DNA from: Hymenobacter negativus
Lineage (GTDB): Bacteria > Bacteroidota > Bacteroidia > Cytophagales > Hymenobacteraceae
Reading direction: 5' to 3'
NCBI RefSeq assembly: GCF_017571495.1
Contig: NZ_JAGETZ010000021.1
Location: 33,140-97,139 of the forward strand
DNA length: 64,000 nt
Shown one piece after another: positions 32,980 through 41,684 of the stretch. Within the stretch, counting starts at the first letter, position 1, and each line of letters starts with the position of its first letter. Position numbers and translations under genes: made by a program. The notes beneath the pieces are model-generated. The model had not been told where the DNA came from. It ran no database searches and was given only the letters and a program-made list of their open reading frames with translations.

Positions 32980-34737
32980 CTACTTCCGCAGCATCAGCTC
33001 CCGGATGTATTTCACTGGGGCGCTGCCGTAGCTGAGGAAGTTCTCGTGGAAGGCTTTCAGGTTGAAATCCTGGGCTTCTTTCTTTTTCAGCTCTTCACGC
33101 AGGGCATAAATCTCGGAATAGCCGGTGAAGTAGCTGCTGAGCTGCACCTGGCTGAGGGTGGCACGCAGCCACTTGCCCTCGGCCTCGGCTTTTTCCTGGA
33201 AGCCCTCGCGGCGCAGCATGGCCACCACGTCTTTCTCGCTCACATTATCCACCTGAATGGCGTGGTCGATGACGGCGTTCAGAGTCGAGCGCATGTTCCA
33301 CTTGTCCCAGAGCAGCCACATTTCGTCGGAGTTGTTGCCGTAGCCGTTTTCCAGCATCATGCGCTCGGCGTACACGGCCCAGCCCTCCACCATGGCCCCG
33401 TTGCCGAAGATGCTTTTCACGAGCGAAGGCGAGCGGTTGGCGTACACCAGCTGCGTGTAGTGGCCGGGAATGGCTTCGTGAATGTTGAGAATCTGGAGGG
33501 TGTAGTCGTTGTATTCACGCAGGTAGCTTTCGGCTTGGGCGGGCGTCCAGTCGGCGGGCAGCGGCTCCACGTTGTAATAGGTGTTGGCGCCTTTGTCGTA
33601 GGGGCCGGGGGCCGATACGCTGGCACCCGCCCCGCTGCCGCGCATGTAGAGTGGGGTTTCGCGCACCACTAGCGGCTTGGTGGGGTCCTGGGTGAGCAGC
33701 TTGTGGTCGTTGACGAAGCTCACCAGCGTAGGAATCTGGCGCTTCACGGCGTCCACGAATCCTTCGCGCGGGGCGTGTTTCAGCGTCAGCTGGTTGATAA
33801 CGGTGGCTATCATAGCCAGGGTATCGGCCGGGGCTTTCTGGCCGGGGAAGTACTTGGGATAGAGCCGGGCGGCGCGGTGGCCCATGTCGTGCAGCAGCTC
33901 GGCTTTGTGCGCCAGGGCCTGCTGGTAAATTTCGGCGGCCGTGAAGCGCGACTGAATTTCGTAGGCAAACTTCTGCTCAAACAACGCTTTGCCGATGCGG
34001 AATGAGCGGTACTCAGGCCGGTGAGCGGGCAGGTTTTTCCGTAAAAACCCGATGTAGCCATCAATGGCCGTCCGGGCTCCGGCAATACGCTGGGCCAGTG
34101 CCTGCTTCTCGGCCTCGGGCAGACCGGAGCGGCGCACCGAATCGGCTAGCGTACCGAATACCGACAGGCCACCCTCATTCTGCTTAATGGCCAGCTGCGT
34201 GTGCTCATATGTTGGCTGGCTGATGTTGGCCCGGGCAGCCTGGTAGAACGCCTGCGCCCCGGCTAGCTTATCGGAGATGTTGCGCAGGCGGCGGTCGAGC
34301 GGGAAGTGCCGGCCGTTCAGCAGCTCGCCCACCGAGGCCCCGAGGTTGTAGTTGGCCGGGTTCCACTGCCAGGTTTTGAGCGTGTCGGCGTACCAGCGCT
34401 CGGCGCGCAGCTCGTTGCGGAGCAGGCGCAGGTCAATCTGATTGTTGGGCGAGAGGCTGTCGAGCGCAAACTTGCCCAGAGTGGCCAGGTATTGCTGAGC
34501 GAAAGCAGCGTCGCGCTGGCGCTGGGCGGCGTCGGGAATCACCAGCAGCGAGTCGTACTTGTGGTAGCCCTGGCTGGAGGCGTAGTCCGGGTTTTGCTTC
34601 CAAAAAGCCTCAATGAACTGACTTTTGAATGCATCGAACCGGGCATCGGCGCCGGTGGTGGCGGCCGTACCGGATTTATCGGCTTGGGAGCAGCTGGCCA
34701 GCGCAAGGGCCAGCAAAGGAAGGTAGCGGAGTTTCAT
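32980..34737 (-). CDS. DUF885 lipoprotein, possible metallopeptidase
   Basis: A 585-residue predicted lipoprotein. The ATG at 34737 gives a signal peptide ending LALASC (cysteine about 16). The body is a DUF885 domain of mostly helices, carrying the metal-binding-looking motif ILNIHEAIPGHYTQLVY (HExxPGH). Farther on is GNGAMVEGWAVYAERMML, whose Glu is the usual third ligand. That makes a zinc-dependent exopeptidase plausible, although activity in this family is not well established. Envelope-attached. It is transcribed away from aspA. Confidence 0.83.
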   Translation of the reverse strand: MKLRYLPLLALALASCSQADKSGTAATTGADARFDAFKSQFIEAFWKQNPDYASSQGYHKYDSLLVIPDAAQRQRDAAFAQQYLATLGKFALDSLSPNNQIDLRLLRNELRAERWYADTLKTWQWNPANYNLGASVGELLNGRHFPLDRRLRNISDKLAGAQAFYQAARANISQPTYEHTQLAIKQNEGGLSVFGTLADSVRRSGLPEAEKQALAQRIAGARTAIDGYIGFLRKNLPAHRPEYRSFRIGKALFEQKFAYEIQSRFTAAEIYQQALAHKAELLHDMGHRAARLYPKYFPGQKAPADTLAMIATVINQLTLKHAPREGFVDAVKRQIPTLVSFVNDHKLLTQDPTKPLVVRETPLYMRGSGAGASVSAPGPYDKGANTYYNVEPLPADWTPAQAESYLREYNDYTLQILNIHEAIPGHYTQLVYANRSPSLVKSIFGNGAMVEGWAVYAERMMLENGYGNNSDEMWLLWDKWNMRSTLNAVIDHAIQVDNVSEKDVVAMLRREGFQEKAEAEGKWLRATLSQVQLSSYFTGYSEIYALREELKKKEAQDFNLKAFHENFLSYGSAPVKYIRELMLRK

Positions 34738-34787
34738 AGGCGTGGGAATATTGGAACAAAGGCAGGGGCATCGCGCGCGTGGAAAAC

Positions 34788-34884
34788 TCATCCCGGACCC
34801 TCTCCCCAAGAGGGAGGAGCCAGACGATTTCCATCTGGCGCAAGGTCGGTGCTCCCTCTCCTAACAGAGAGGAAGTGAGGTGAC
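34788..34884. repeat. Nested intergenic palindrome upstream of aspA
   Basis: Left arm GAGGGAGGAGC (34810-34820) faces GCTCCCTCTC (34851-34860), and the wider flanks (from CTCATC to GAGGTG) are loosely inverted. A second small palindrome, CCAGA...TCTGG (34820-34838), sits at the centre. Together they form a roughly 97-base folded structure between the divergent DUF885 and aspA genes. Confidence 0.5.
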
Positions 34885-34926
34885 CCAAAGGAACGCCCAA
34901 AGCCGGCCCGTTGCAAAGCGCTGCCG

Positions 34927-34934
34927 TAGGTTTG
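34927..34934 (+). promoter_or_regulatory. Candidate -7 element upstream of aspA
   Basis: TAGGTTTG is an exact match to TAnnTTTG, 55 bases before the aspA ATG. A TTG lies at 34911 but with a 13-base spacer, shorter than usual, so the promoter assignment is tentative. Confidence 0.35.
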
Positions 34935-34988
34935 TGCCGGGTTTACGTTATTCCGTACAAGCTCATCACTCCCATCCCAAAATTCCCC

Positions 34989-36395
34989 ATGCCAACCTCC
35001 CGCATCGAACACGATTTCCTGGGCGAACGCAGCCTGCCCGACACCGCCTACTACGGCATTCAGACGCTGCGTGCGCTGGAAAACTTTGCCATCACCGGCA
35101 TTCCAATCAAAAGCGAGCCACTGTTTGTTCAGGCCCTGGCTTATGTGAAAAAAGGCGCGGCCCTGGCCAATAAAGACCTCGGCGTATTGCCCGCCAACAT
35201 TGCCGACGCCATTGTGGCGGCCTGCGACAGGGTAGCCACCGGCGAGTTCGACAACCAGTTTCTGACCGACATGATTCAGGGCGGCGCGGGCACGTCGGTG
35301 AATATGAACGCCAACGAAGTCATTGCCAACGTGGCGCTCGAAATGATGGGCCATGCCAAGGGCGACTACCAGTACTGCCACCCCAACAACCACGTCAACT
35401 GCTCGCAAAGCACCAACGACGCCTACCCCACTGCCTTCCGCATTGCACTCAACAACAAGCTGGTGGGCTACCGCGAAACCCTGAACGCGCTGGCCGAAGC
35501 TTTTGGCCAGAAGGGCGAAGAATTCCGCGACATCCTCAAAATGGGCCGCACCCAGCTGCAGGATGCCGTGCCCATGAGCATGGGCGACGAGTTCCGGGCC
35601 TTCGCCACCAACCTGCGCGAGGAGCTGCTGCGCATCGACGACTCGCGCCGGCTGATTGACGAAATCAACATGGGCGCCACGGCCATTGGCTCGCGCATCA
35701 ACGCGCCCACCGGCTACCCCGAAGCCGTGACCGAGCACTTGCGCCAGATTACGGGCCTCAACCTGAGCCTGGCCGGCGACTTGTTCGAAGCCACCTACGA
35801 CACGGGCGCCTACGTGCAGCTCTCGGGCGTGCTGAAGCGCACTGCCGTGAAGCTGTCCAAAATTTGCAACGACCTGCGACTGCTTTCGTCCGGGCCGCGC
35901 ACGGGCATCAACGAAATCAACCTGCCGCCCTTGCAGCCGGGGTCCAGCATCATGCCCGGCAAGGTGAACCCCGTGGTGCCCGAAGTGGTGAACCAGACGG
36001 CCTTCTACGTCATCGGAGCCGACCTCACGGTGACCATGGCGGCCGAAGCCGGGCAGCTCCAGCTCAACGTGATGGAGCCGGTCATCAGCTTTGCGCTGTT
36101 CACGTCCATTTCCTACATGACCAACGCCTGCCGCACGCTGCGCGACAAGTGCGTCATCGGCATCACGGCCAACAAGGCCCACGCCGAAAACCTGGTGCGT
36201 AACAGCATCGGCATCGTCACGCAGCTCAACCCGGTTATCGGCTACGAAGCCTCGGCCGAAATCGCCAAGGAAGCCCTGAAAACCGGCAAGTCGGTGCACG
36301 ACATCGCCGTGACCGAGCGCGGGCTGCTGACGCAGGAAAAATGGGATGAGATTTTCACGTTTGAGAATCTGATTCGGCCGGTGTTTATGAAGTAG
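34989..36395 (+). CDS. aspA: Aspartate ammonia-lyase
   Basis: A 468-residue class II fumarase/aspartase superfamily enzyme that deaminates aspartate to fumarate and ammonia. The ATG at 34989 starts the family pattern MPTSRIEHDFLGERSLP. TDMIQGGAGTSVNMNANEV and SQSTNDAYPTAFRIAL are the first two conserved blocks and GSSIMPGKVNPVVPE is the lyase signature with the catalytic Ser. The TLRALENFAITG opening favours AspA over FumC. It ends with a very strong terminator. Cytoplasmic homotetramer by family knowledge. Confidence 0.92.
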   Translation: MPTSRIEHDFLGERSLPDTAYYGIQTLRALENFAITGIPIKSEPLFVQALAYVKKGAALANKDLGVLPANIADAIVAACDRVATGEFDNQFLTDMIQGGAGTSVNMNANEVIANVALEMMGHAKGDYQYCHPNNHVNCSQSTNDAYPTAFRIALNNKLVGYRETLNALAEAFGQKGEEFRDILKMGRTQLQDAVPMSMGDEFRAFATNLREELLRIDDSRRLIDEINMGATAIGSRINAPTGYPEAVTEHLRQITGLNLSLAGDLFEATYDTGAYVQLSGVLKRTAVKLSKICNDLRLLSSGPRTGINEINLPPLQPGSSIMPGKVNPVVPEVVNQTAFYVIGADLTVTMAAEAGQLQLNVMEPVISFALFTSISYMTNACRTLRDKCVIGITANKAHAENLVRNSIGIVTQLNPVIGYEASAEIAKEALKTGKSVHDIAVTERGLLTQEKWDEIFTFENLIRPVFMK

Positions 36396-36399
36396 CCGA

Positions 36400-36515
36400 A
36401 CGGGTACCGCGAAATTTCATTTCGCCTAGCGTCAGGGTTAGTATTTTGGCAAGCAATTCCTGAGATGCACCGACGCGAGATGAAATGAAATTTCGCGGTA
36501 CCCGTTCTTTTTTTC
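36400..36515 (+). terminator. Large palindromic terminator after aspA
   Basis: Perfect 25-base arms (36400-36424 and 36483-36507) with a 58-base loop whose ends also pair partially (TAGCGTC against GACGCGA). Seven Ts follow the right arm (36509-36515). It begins five bases after the aspA stop. This is much larger than a usual terminator and could also end convergent or RNA-stabilised transcripts. Confidence 0.75.
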
Positions 36516-36521
36516 CCACCC

Positions 36522-37397
36522 ATGCGCCCCCTCCTACTCCTCGTCGCTCTCCTTCTTGCCACCACCGCTGCCCGGGCCGCTAAAGTCGACACTCTGGCCA
36601 TTCCTAGTGCGGCCATGCAGAAAACTTACCGTGCGGCCGTGGTGCTACCCGCTTCCTACGCCAAAAACAAGAAGGCCAGCTACCCGGTGCTTTACCTGCT
36701 GCATGGGGCCTGGGGCCACTTTTCCAATTGGCTGAGCAAGACGCCCGACAAGCAGCTTCTGCACCGCCTGGCCGACCAGTACAACCTGATTATTGTGACC
36801 CCCGAGGGCGAAACCTTCAGCTTCTACCTCGACAGCCCGGTAAAGGCCGACAGCAAGTTTGAAACCTACCTGACCAAGGAGGTAATTCCGGCCATTGACC
36901 AAGCCTACCGCACCGTGCGCGACCGCAAGGGCCGCGTCATCACGGGCCTTTCGATGGGCGGCTTTGGGGCGATGTACCTCTCGGCCCGCCACCCCGACCT
37001 GTATTGTGCCGCCGGCAGCATGAGCGGCGCCCTGGAGCTGAGCAGCGTCAACCGCAGCTTCACCCCCGATGAGCTGGCGTGGCGCAACAATAACATGCGG
37101 CCCATCCTGGGCTCGGAAGCCGAGAACCCAACGTTTTTCAGCGCCAACTCGGTGATAAACCTGGTCGACCAGATTCATCGCAACGGCCTGCCCCTCATTT
37201 TCGACTGCGGGGTGGACGACGGCCTCATCGAAATCAACCGCGAGATGCACCGCCGGCTGGTGTACAACCACACCCCGCACGATTACACCGAGCGCCCCGG
37301 CGCTCACAACTGGGAATACTGGCAAAATGCCCTGCCCTATCAGGTGCTGTTTTTGCAGCAGGTATTGCAGGCCAATGGGGTCACGGTGGCATTGTAA
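36522..37397 (+). CDS. Exported esterase (esterase-D-like)
   Basis: A 291-residue alpha/beta hydrolase with a signal peptide (LLLLVALLLATTAARA). YPVLYLLHGAWGHFSNW is the oxyanion-hole segment, GRVITGLSMGGFGAM the nucleophile elbow (Ser in GLSMG), and DYTERPGAHNWEYWQN the catalytic-His region. It resembles S-formylglutathione hydrolase and feruloyl/acetylxylan esterases. With a signal peptide, an envelope or secreted carbohydrate esterase is more likely. The start codon follows the T run of the aspA terminator by six bases, so its promoter may lie inside or around that palindrome. Confidence 0.85.
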   Translation: MRPLLLLVALLLATTAARAAKVDTLAIPSAAMQKTYRAAVVLPASYAKNKKASYPVLYLLHGAWGHFSNWLSKTPDKQLLHRLADQYNLIIVTPEGETFSFYLDSPVKADSKFETYLTKEVIPAIDQAYRTVRDRKGRVITGLSMGGFGAMYLSARHPDLYCAAGSMSGALELSSVNRSFTPDELAWRNNNMRPILGSEAENPTFFSANSVINLVDQIHRNGLPLIFDCGVDDGLIEINREMHRRLVYNHTPHDYTERPGAHNWEYWQNALPYQVLFLQQVLQANGVTVAL

Positions 37398-37463
37398 GCA
37401 CCCCTGAATGCACCTCAGGGCCGGACATCGCCGTACAGATAGCACACTTTCTGGCCACGGCTT

Positions 37464-37709
37464 ATGTCCACTACCTTTTTCTCGCGCTTGCTACTACTGG
37501 CGCTGCTGGCCGGGTGCGGCAACAAGCCCGATGGCACCACCTACGGCGTGAACCCCGCCAAGCATCCGCACGGCCACAGAGAAGAAACCGCTGCCGACAG
37601 CGGGCGCTCCGACCATTATACCAAAGGCATGCCCAAGGGGGCTGAGGTCAACGCCATCAGCAACGGCGGCACGCAGGGGCAGCATGGCCACTCGCATGGC
37701 GTGCGGTAG
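37464..37709 (+). CDS. Small His-rich lipoprotein
   Basis: An 81-residue predicted lipoprotein with lipobox LLAGC (cysteine about 18). The mature peptide is polar and rich in His and Gly (KHPHGHREETAADSGRSDHY and QGQHGHSHGVR at the end), which suggests binding of a transition metal such as zinc, nickel or copper. No family is recognised. It lies 66 bases downstream of the esterase gene and converges on the large T9SS cargo gene. Confidence 0.6.
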   Translation: MSTTFFSRLLLLALLAGCGNKPDGTTYGVNPAKHPHGHREETAADSGRSDHYTKGMPKGAEVNAISNGGTQGQHGHSHGVR

Positions 37710-37823
37710 CCAGGTTTTGAGTGGAGTCGGCATATTTTTCGTCACCACTCGCGCTGTAATAACACTACGTAGCGACGAAGCCTGCTTCCTAAGCAGTTTC
37801 AACAGTCGCTTTAGTGCATGCGG

Positions 37824-40601
37824 CTAGTGCTCCACTGCCACGCGCACCACCTGGGGCGGCCCTGTCGGGGTTTGCAGGCGTAAGAGGTAGAGTCCGGCCG
37901 GCACCTGTTGCACAGGTACAGCAGCGGGTCCTGCTCCCACCGCGCCGCGCCAAACCACGCGCCCGGTCACGTCGAGCAGCTGCACAGTAGCCGGTGCTGC
38001 CCCCGCCGGCCGTTCCAGCCACAGCATGGTACGGGCCGGGTTGGGGTACAGATGCAGCGCTTGCGCCGTAGCGGCCGTCACACTCAGCACCACCGTACTG
38101 GACGCCGACCACGGCCCACAGCACGTAGCCGAGCAGGCCCGCACCCGGTAGGTGCCAGCGGTCCGGGCTGTGAGTTGGGGGCCCGTGGCACCGGCTATGG
38201 GCGTGCCACCCAACTCCCACTCGTAGCTTGTGGCCGCGGGCGAGGCAGCCGGCAGCGTGGCTTGCAGCACCGAACCGGGCAGCGTGGCCAACGCGGGAGT
38301 CAGCGGCGGGGCAATCAGGCGCAGGTCCTGGCCGTTGTCGGCGCCGAGCACCGAGCTATCGGCCCGGATGACGCGGATACGGTACAAGGCACTGGGCGCG
38401 AGGCCGGCCGGCAGCGTCACGCTGACGGGTGAAGTGCTGCCCTGACCCAGCAGGTGGGTTTCGCCCGGCCGAAACCGGCCACGGGCGTTGCTCAGCTCCA
38501 CGCGCACGGCCTGCTCAGTGGCGTCGAAAGTGCCTTCGCGGGCGAAGGCTACGTTCAGGGCGTCGTCGAGGCAGAGCGTGGTTTGGGGCAGCGGGGCGGT
38601 GGTCAGGAATTTTTCGGAGTAGTGAATGAGGTTGCCGTTGCCGGAAGCCACCCAGCCGTTGTAGCGGTCGAGGCGCACGCCGGCGTTGTTCACGGCGTAG
38701 CTGTAGGGCGAAAAGATGGCGGTGCGGGTCCAAGTCTGGCCGCCGTCGGTGGTGGCGGCAATGTTGTCGTAGCCCAGCGCCCAGCCTTCCCGGGCGTTGC
38801 TGAAGGAAAAGCCAAGATAATTATTGCGCACCACGCTTTGGTCGGGCGGTACCGTGGCAAAGGCCCAGGTGGCGCCGCCGTCGGTGGTGCGCACGATTTC
38901 ATCACCAAACCCAGCCACCCAGACCGAGGGCGTCACGAAGGCAATGCCGTGGCGATTGAAGTCCCAGCCGCGCGGCTGGGAAAGGCTGGCTTTGAACGCC
39001 GCAAGCCCCGGCATGAGTTGGAAGCTGGCCCCGGCATCGATACTACGGAGCAGGCTGAGCGAGTCGCCCAATACGTACACCGTCTGGGCATCAACCCAGG
39101 CCACAGTGCCCAGTGTGCGCCGCCGGCCGATGCTGGGGGGCACTACTGGAGTGGTCCAGGTCTGGCCGCCGTCGGTGGTACGGCGCAGCAGGCCCCGCTG
39201 GCCCACCAGCAGGCCGCGTTGCGCTGACTGAAACTTCAGGTCGCCCACTAGATAAATAGATGCTTGGCCGGCGGACAAGTTCAGGGATGGCTGCTGGGTC
39301 ACGGCCCAGGTCTGGCCGCCGTTGTGGGTGGCCAGGCTAAACAGGCGTGGGATGCTGCCCGGCCCGTAGTCCAGCACGGCCACAAAGCCCGTATCGCGGT
39401 CCACGAAATGCATGGCCTGCACGAGGCCTTGCGACCAGTCCAGCGGGGCCGTGGGGGTTTTGGTGCTCAGGTCGATGGCCTGCCAGGTGGTGCCCCGGTC
39501 ATCGGTGCGGGCCAGCGTGGTTCGGTCTTTAATTACCCAGCCGTGCGTCGGGTCTAAGAACTGGGCTTGCTGGGCATTGCCGGCCGGGCGGCGGTCGGCC
39601 GGCTGCCAGGTGGCGCCGTAGTCGGCGGTGCGCCACCATTCGCCTTTTTGGCCCACCAGCCACCCGGCTCCGGAGGGCTGCAACCGAATGGCCGTGGCCG
39701 TGTACACGCTGGGTACCGAGGCAAAACTCCAGGTCTGGCCGCCGTCGCTGGTGCTGTAAATAATCGACCCAATGGCGATGCCGTGCAGCAGGTCGGCAAA
39801 CACCACGCGGCCCGTTGGGATGGGCACCGACTGAGCCTGCCAGGTCTGGCCCCCGTTCTGGGTGCGGTACACCTGACCGGTGCTGCGCAGCACCCAGCCA
39901 TTGTTGGCGTCCACGAAGGACAGCGACGTATAGGTGGGACTGGCCACCGGCGCCACCGACTGCCAGGTGCGGCCCCCATCGGTGGTTTTTAGCAAGACGC
40001 CCCGCCCACCGGTCAGAAAGCCCACCGTGGCCGACACAAACTGCATTTGTTTGGGGTCGCCGCTAATCAGGCGGCTGCGCAGGGTCCAGGTTTGGCCGCC
40101 GTCGGCGGTGTAGCTCAACTCCGTAGAGCCCGTGAAGCCCACGTAATGCAGCACGTAGCACTCCGTGGCGCTCAGGGCCTGAATGGCCCGGATGCTGGCG
40201 GCGTAGGGCGTGGTGCCCAGGTTCTGTAGGGTCCACGTCAGGCCGCCGTCCAGGGTTTTGCGCACGGCGGCGGGGTCGCTGTAATGGCCGGCCCAGCCCA
40301 CCTGCTCAGTCCCGAACCCAACGGCTTCCAGGTAATTGATGGTGCCGGCCGTGTTCACCTGCCAGGTGCGGCCCGCGTTGGCGGTTTTCACCACCGTACC
40401 GCCGTTGCCCACCGCCAGCACCGTGGTATCGTTGAACACCTGCAGGTCGAGCAGGTCGAAGCCCTGTGGCTGGGGGCTCTGCCACTGCCAGTGCGGGGGC
40501 AGGTTGTTCGGGGTCTGGGCGCGGCTGGATAGCGCGGCGCTCACCCATCCCAAGAGCAAAACGATGAAACGGCTAAAGGCGAGTAGTCGAGTTGTGTGCA
40601 T
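37824..40601 (-). CDS. T9SS-exported protein with photosystem-stability-factor-like repeats
   Basis: A 925-residue secreted protein. The ATG at 40601 starts the signal peptide (FSRFIVLLLGWVSAALSSRA); the ORF runs 109 codons upstream without function. From about residue 45 to 720 there are about a dozen copies of a beta-propeller repeat with the core GGQTW (YCF48/BNR-like), making one or two propellers. Next are two beta-sandwich regions, one with a Cys-rich YRVRACSATCCG-type segment. The end is a T9SS type A sorting domain (LHLYPNPARTMLWLERPAGA, VTGRVVWRG, then PAGLYLLRLQT). T9SS clips the tail and displays or secretes the protein. Ligand unknown. Confidence 0.88.
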   Translation of the reverse strand: MHTTRLLAFSRFIVLLLGWVSAALSSRAQTPNNLPPHWQWQSPQPQGFDLLDLQVFNDTTVLAVGNGGTVVKTANAGRTWQVNTAGTINYLEAVGFGTEQVGWAGHYSDPAAVRKTLDGGLTWTLQNLGTTPYAASIRAIQALSATECYVLHYVGFTGSTELSYTADGGQTWTLRSRLISGDPKQMQFVSATVGFLTGGRGVLLKTTDGGRTWQSVAPVASPTYTSLSFVDANNGWVLRSTGQVYRTQNGGQTWQAQSVPIPTGRVVFADLLHGIAIGSIIYSTSDGGQTWSFASVPSVYTATAIRLQPSGAGWLVGQKGEWWRTADYGATWQPADRRPAGNAQQAQFLDPTHGWVIKDRTTLARTDDRGTTWQAIDLSTKTPTAPLDWSQGLVQAMHFVDRDTGFVAVLDYGPGSIPRLFSLATHNGGQTWAVTQQPSLNLSAGQASIYLVGDLKFQSAQRGLLVGQRGLLRRTTDGGQTWTTPVVPPSIGRRRTLGTVAWVDAQTVYVLGDSLSLLRSIDAGASFQLMPGLAAFKASLSQPRGWDFNRHGIAFVTPSVWVAGFGDEIVRTTDGGATWAFATVPPDQSVVRNNYLGFSFSNAREGWALGYDNIAATTDGGQTWTRTAIFSPYSYAVNNAGVRLDRYNGWVASGNGNLIHYSEKFLTTAPLPQTTLCLDDALNVAFAREGTFDATEQAVRVELSNARGRFRPGETHLLGQGSTSPVSVTLPAGLAPSALYRIRVIRADSSVLGADNGQDLRLIAPPLTPALATLPGSVLQATLPAASPAATSYEWELGGTPIAGATGPQLTARTAGTYRVRACSATCCGPWSASSTVVLSVTAATAQALHLYPNPARTMLWLERPAGAAPATVQLLDVTGRVVWRGAVGAGPAAVPVQQVPAGLYLLRLQTPTGPPQVVRVAVEH

Positions 40602-40705
40602 AACGCAAAGATGGGTATTGTTAAAAGCCTGGGCAATACCCCAATTCCGTTCGGTGCCGGCTTGCCCAACGCAGCAGGCTTTGCAAGCTTTGGAGGAAGG
40701 CGCGC

Positions 40706-40900
40706 CTACCGCTCCACCACCACGCGTACTGCCTGAACGGGCTGGCCCAGATTTGCAGGCACAAGAGGTAGAGCCCAACCAGCACCAGTTGCACCGGCCG
40801 CGCGGATACGCCCGGTCAGCGGGTCGCAGGGCAATAATGGGCAGCCGCCCACTGGCAGGTAGTACCGACCGGGAGCGTACCCAAAAACGTCGCCGAACCC
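40706..40900 (-). pseudogene. Frame-shifted remnant of a T9SS sorting domain
   Basis: Read on the minus strand, the sequence shows LPCDPLTGRIRAAGATGAG in one frame, then VGLYLLCLQIWASPFRQ in a second, then VQAVRVVVER and a stop back in the first. These are the pieces of a T9SS sorting domain, closely parallel to the end of the neighbouring 925-residue cargo (GLYLLRLQTPTG, VVRVAVEH). It needs at least two frameshifts to be read, so it is decayed. It ends 105 bases upstream of the intact cargo start. Possibly the relic of a tandem duplicate. Confidence 0.6.
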
Positions 40901-40970
40901 GCCGTCCCAGCGATTGAGCAGGCCGCAAGTGGAGAGCTTATTCGAAAAGCTCGTCTTCTCTGCCGAATTC

Positions 40971-41062
40971 TGCTTTACCATTTTGAGCAGCGCAAATAAG
41001 GTAAAGCAAAACCCGGCCGCAATTTGCTTTACCTTTTTCACGTTCTTCAGAAACGTAAAGCA
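40971..41062 (+). promoter_or_regulatory. Duplicated palindromic operator upstream of XRE gene
   Basis: TGCTTTAC at 40971-40978 and 41025-41032, and its reverse complement GTAAAGCA at 41001-41008 and 41055-41062. Each pair has exactly 22 bases between the half-sites and the two units are offset by exactly 54 bases. This is the layout of a tandem operator. It ends 20 bases before the XRE ATG at 41082, suggesting autoregulation. No similar site was seen elsewhere in the window by eye. Confidence 0.65.
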
Positions 41063-41081
41063 AATTGCTGCCCTACTAATT

Positions 41082-41618
41082 ATGCCCTCCCGTGCCTCCC
41101 TAACTTCTCTCAGGCTGCTGCCCCGGCTTCGCGCGTGGTTCGGCTTGAGCCAAACTGGACTGGGCCACTGCCTGGGCCTGAGCAAAATGATGGTATCGCA
41201 GGTGGAGCGGGGCGTGCGGGGCCTGCCGCTGGGAGCATCGCTCCCGCAGGCCGCGCTCACCCTTGCCCAGCACCAGACCGACCTTGAACCGATTCCGGAA
41301 GCGCTGGATGTGGGGGAGTTGCGGCGGCACCAGCAACGCTGCCAACTGCGGGCCGACCAGTTGGCCTTTGAGTTGGCGGGCTTGCCCGAGCGGGCGGCCT
41401 GGGCCCGCCGCCGGCTGGCGGCCATGCCCACTCTCACGGCAGTACTGGTCCCGGGTGGAGCCCCACTCCCATCATGGCTGGCCTACTTCGAATCCGAAGC
41501 AAAGGCTGAGCTGCAACGCAGTGGAAGCACGGCGCAGGCCTTGATGCGGCTGCGCCAAGCCGCCCTGGCATCCGAAGCCGCTCAAGTGGGACAGCTAATG
41601 GCAGCAGCGGCCCAGTAA
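41082..41618 (+). CDS. XRE-like helix-turn-helix regulator
   Basis: A 178-residue protein. Residues about 10-50 read as an XRE helix-turn-helix: LRAWFGLSQTGLGHCLGLSK then MMVSQVERGVRGLPLG, the expected pattern of helix, turn and recognition helix. The rest is a helical region (RQQRCQL-like, RADQLAFELAGLPERAAWAR) with no known fold, perhaps for oligomerisation. The start is placed at ATG 41082 because translation from 40914 would pass through the operator repeats. A dimeric repressor of its own promoter is likely. The next gene is an AraC-type regulator 66 bases downstream. Confidence 0.75.
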   Translation: MPSRASLTSLRLLPRLRAWFGLSQTGLGHCLGLSKMMVSQVERGVRGLPLGASLPQAALTLAQHQTDLEPIPEALDVGELRRHQQRCQLRADQLAFELAGLPERAAWARRRLAAMPTLTAVLVPGGAPLPSWLAYFESEAKAELQRSGSTAQALMRLRQAALASEAAQVGQLMAAAAQ

Positions 41619-41654
41619 GTAGTAGCGGGGTAACTGGATGAAGAGACGACGCCT

Positions 41655-41662
41655 TACCTTTG
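41655..41662 (+). promoter_or_regulatory. Candidate -7 element upstream of the AraC gene
   Basis: TACCTTTG matches TAnnTTTG exactly, 22 bases before the ATG at 41685. No TTG at the right distance was found, so only the -7 half is supported. Confidence 0.4.
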
Positions 41663-41684
41663 AATTTCGCAACCACCCCTGCCG

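Noticed and set aside
34788..36299. A 503-codon open frame on the minus strand opposite aspA
   Set aside because: It mirrors aspA almost end to end and the translation is low-complexity, His/Val/Gly-rich without any family motif, as is typical of antisense frames in GC-rich DNA.
40914..41081. N-terminal extension of the XRE gene
   Set aside because: It would translate the two palindromic operator units, giving a repeated peptide pattern that reflects the DNA repeats rather than a protein domain.
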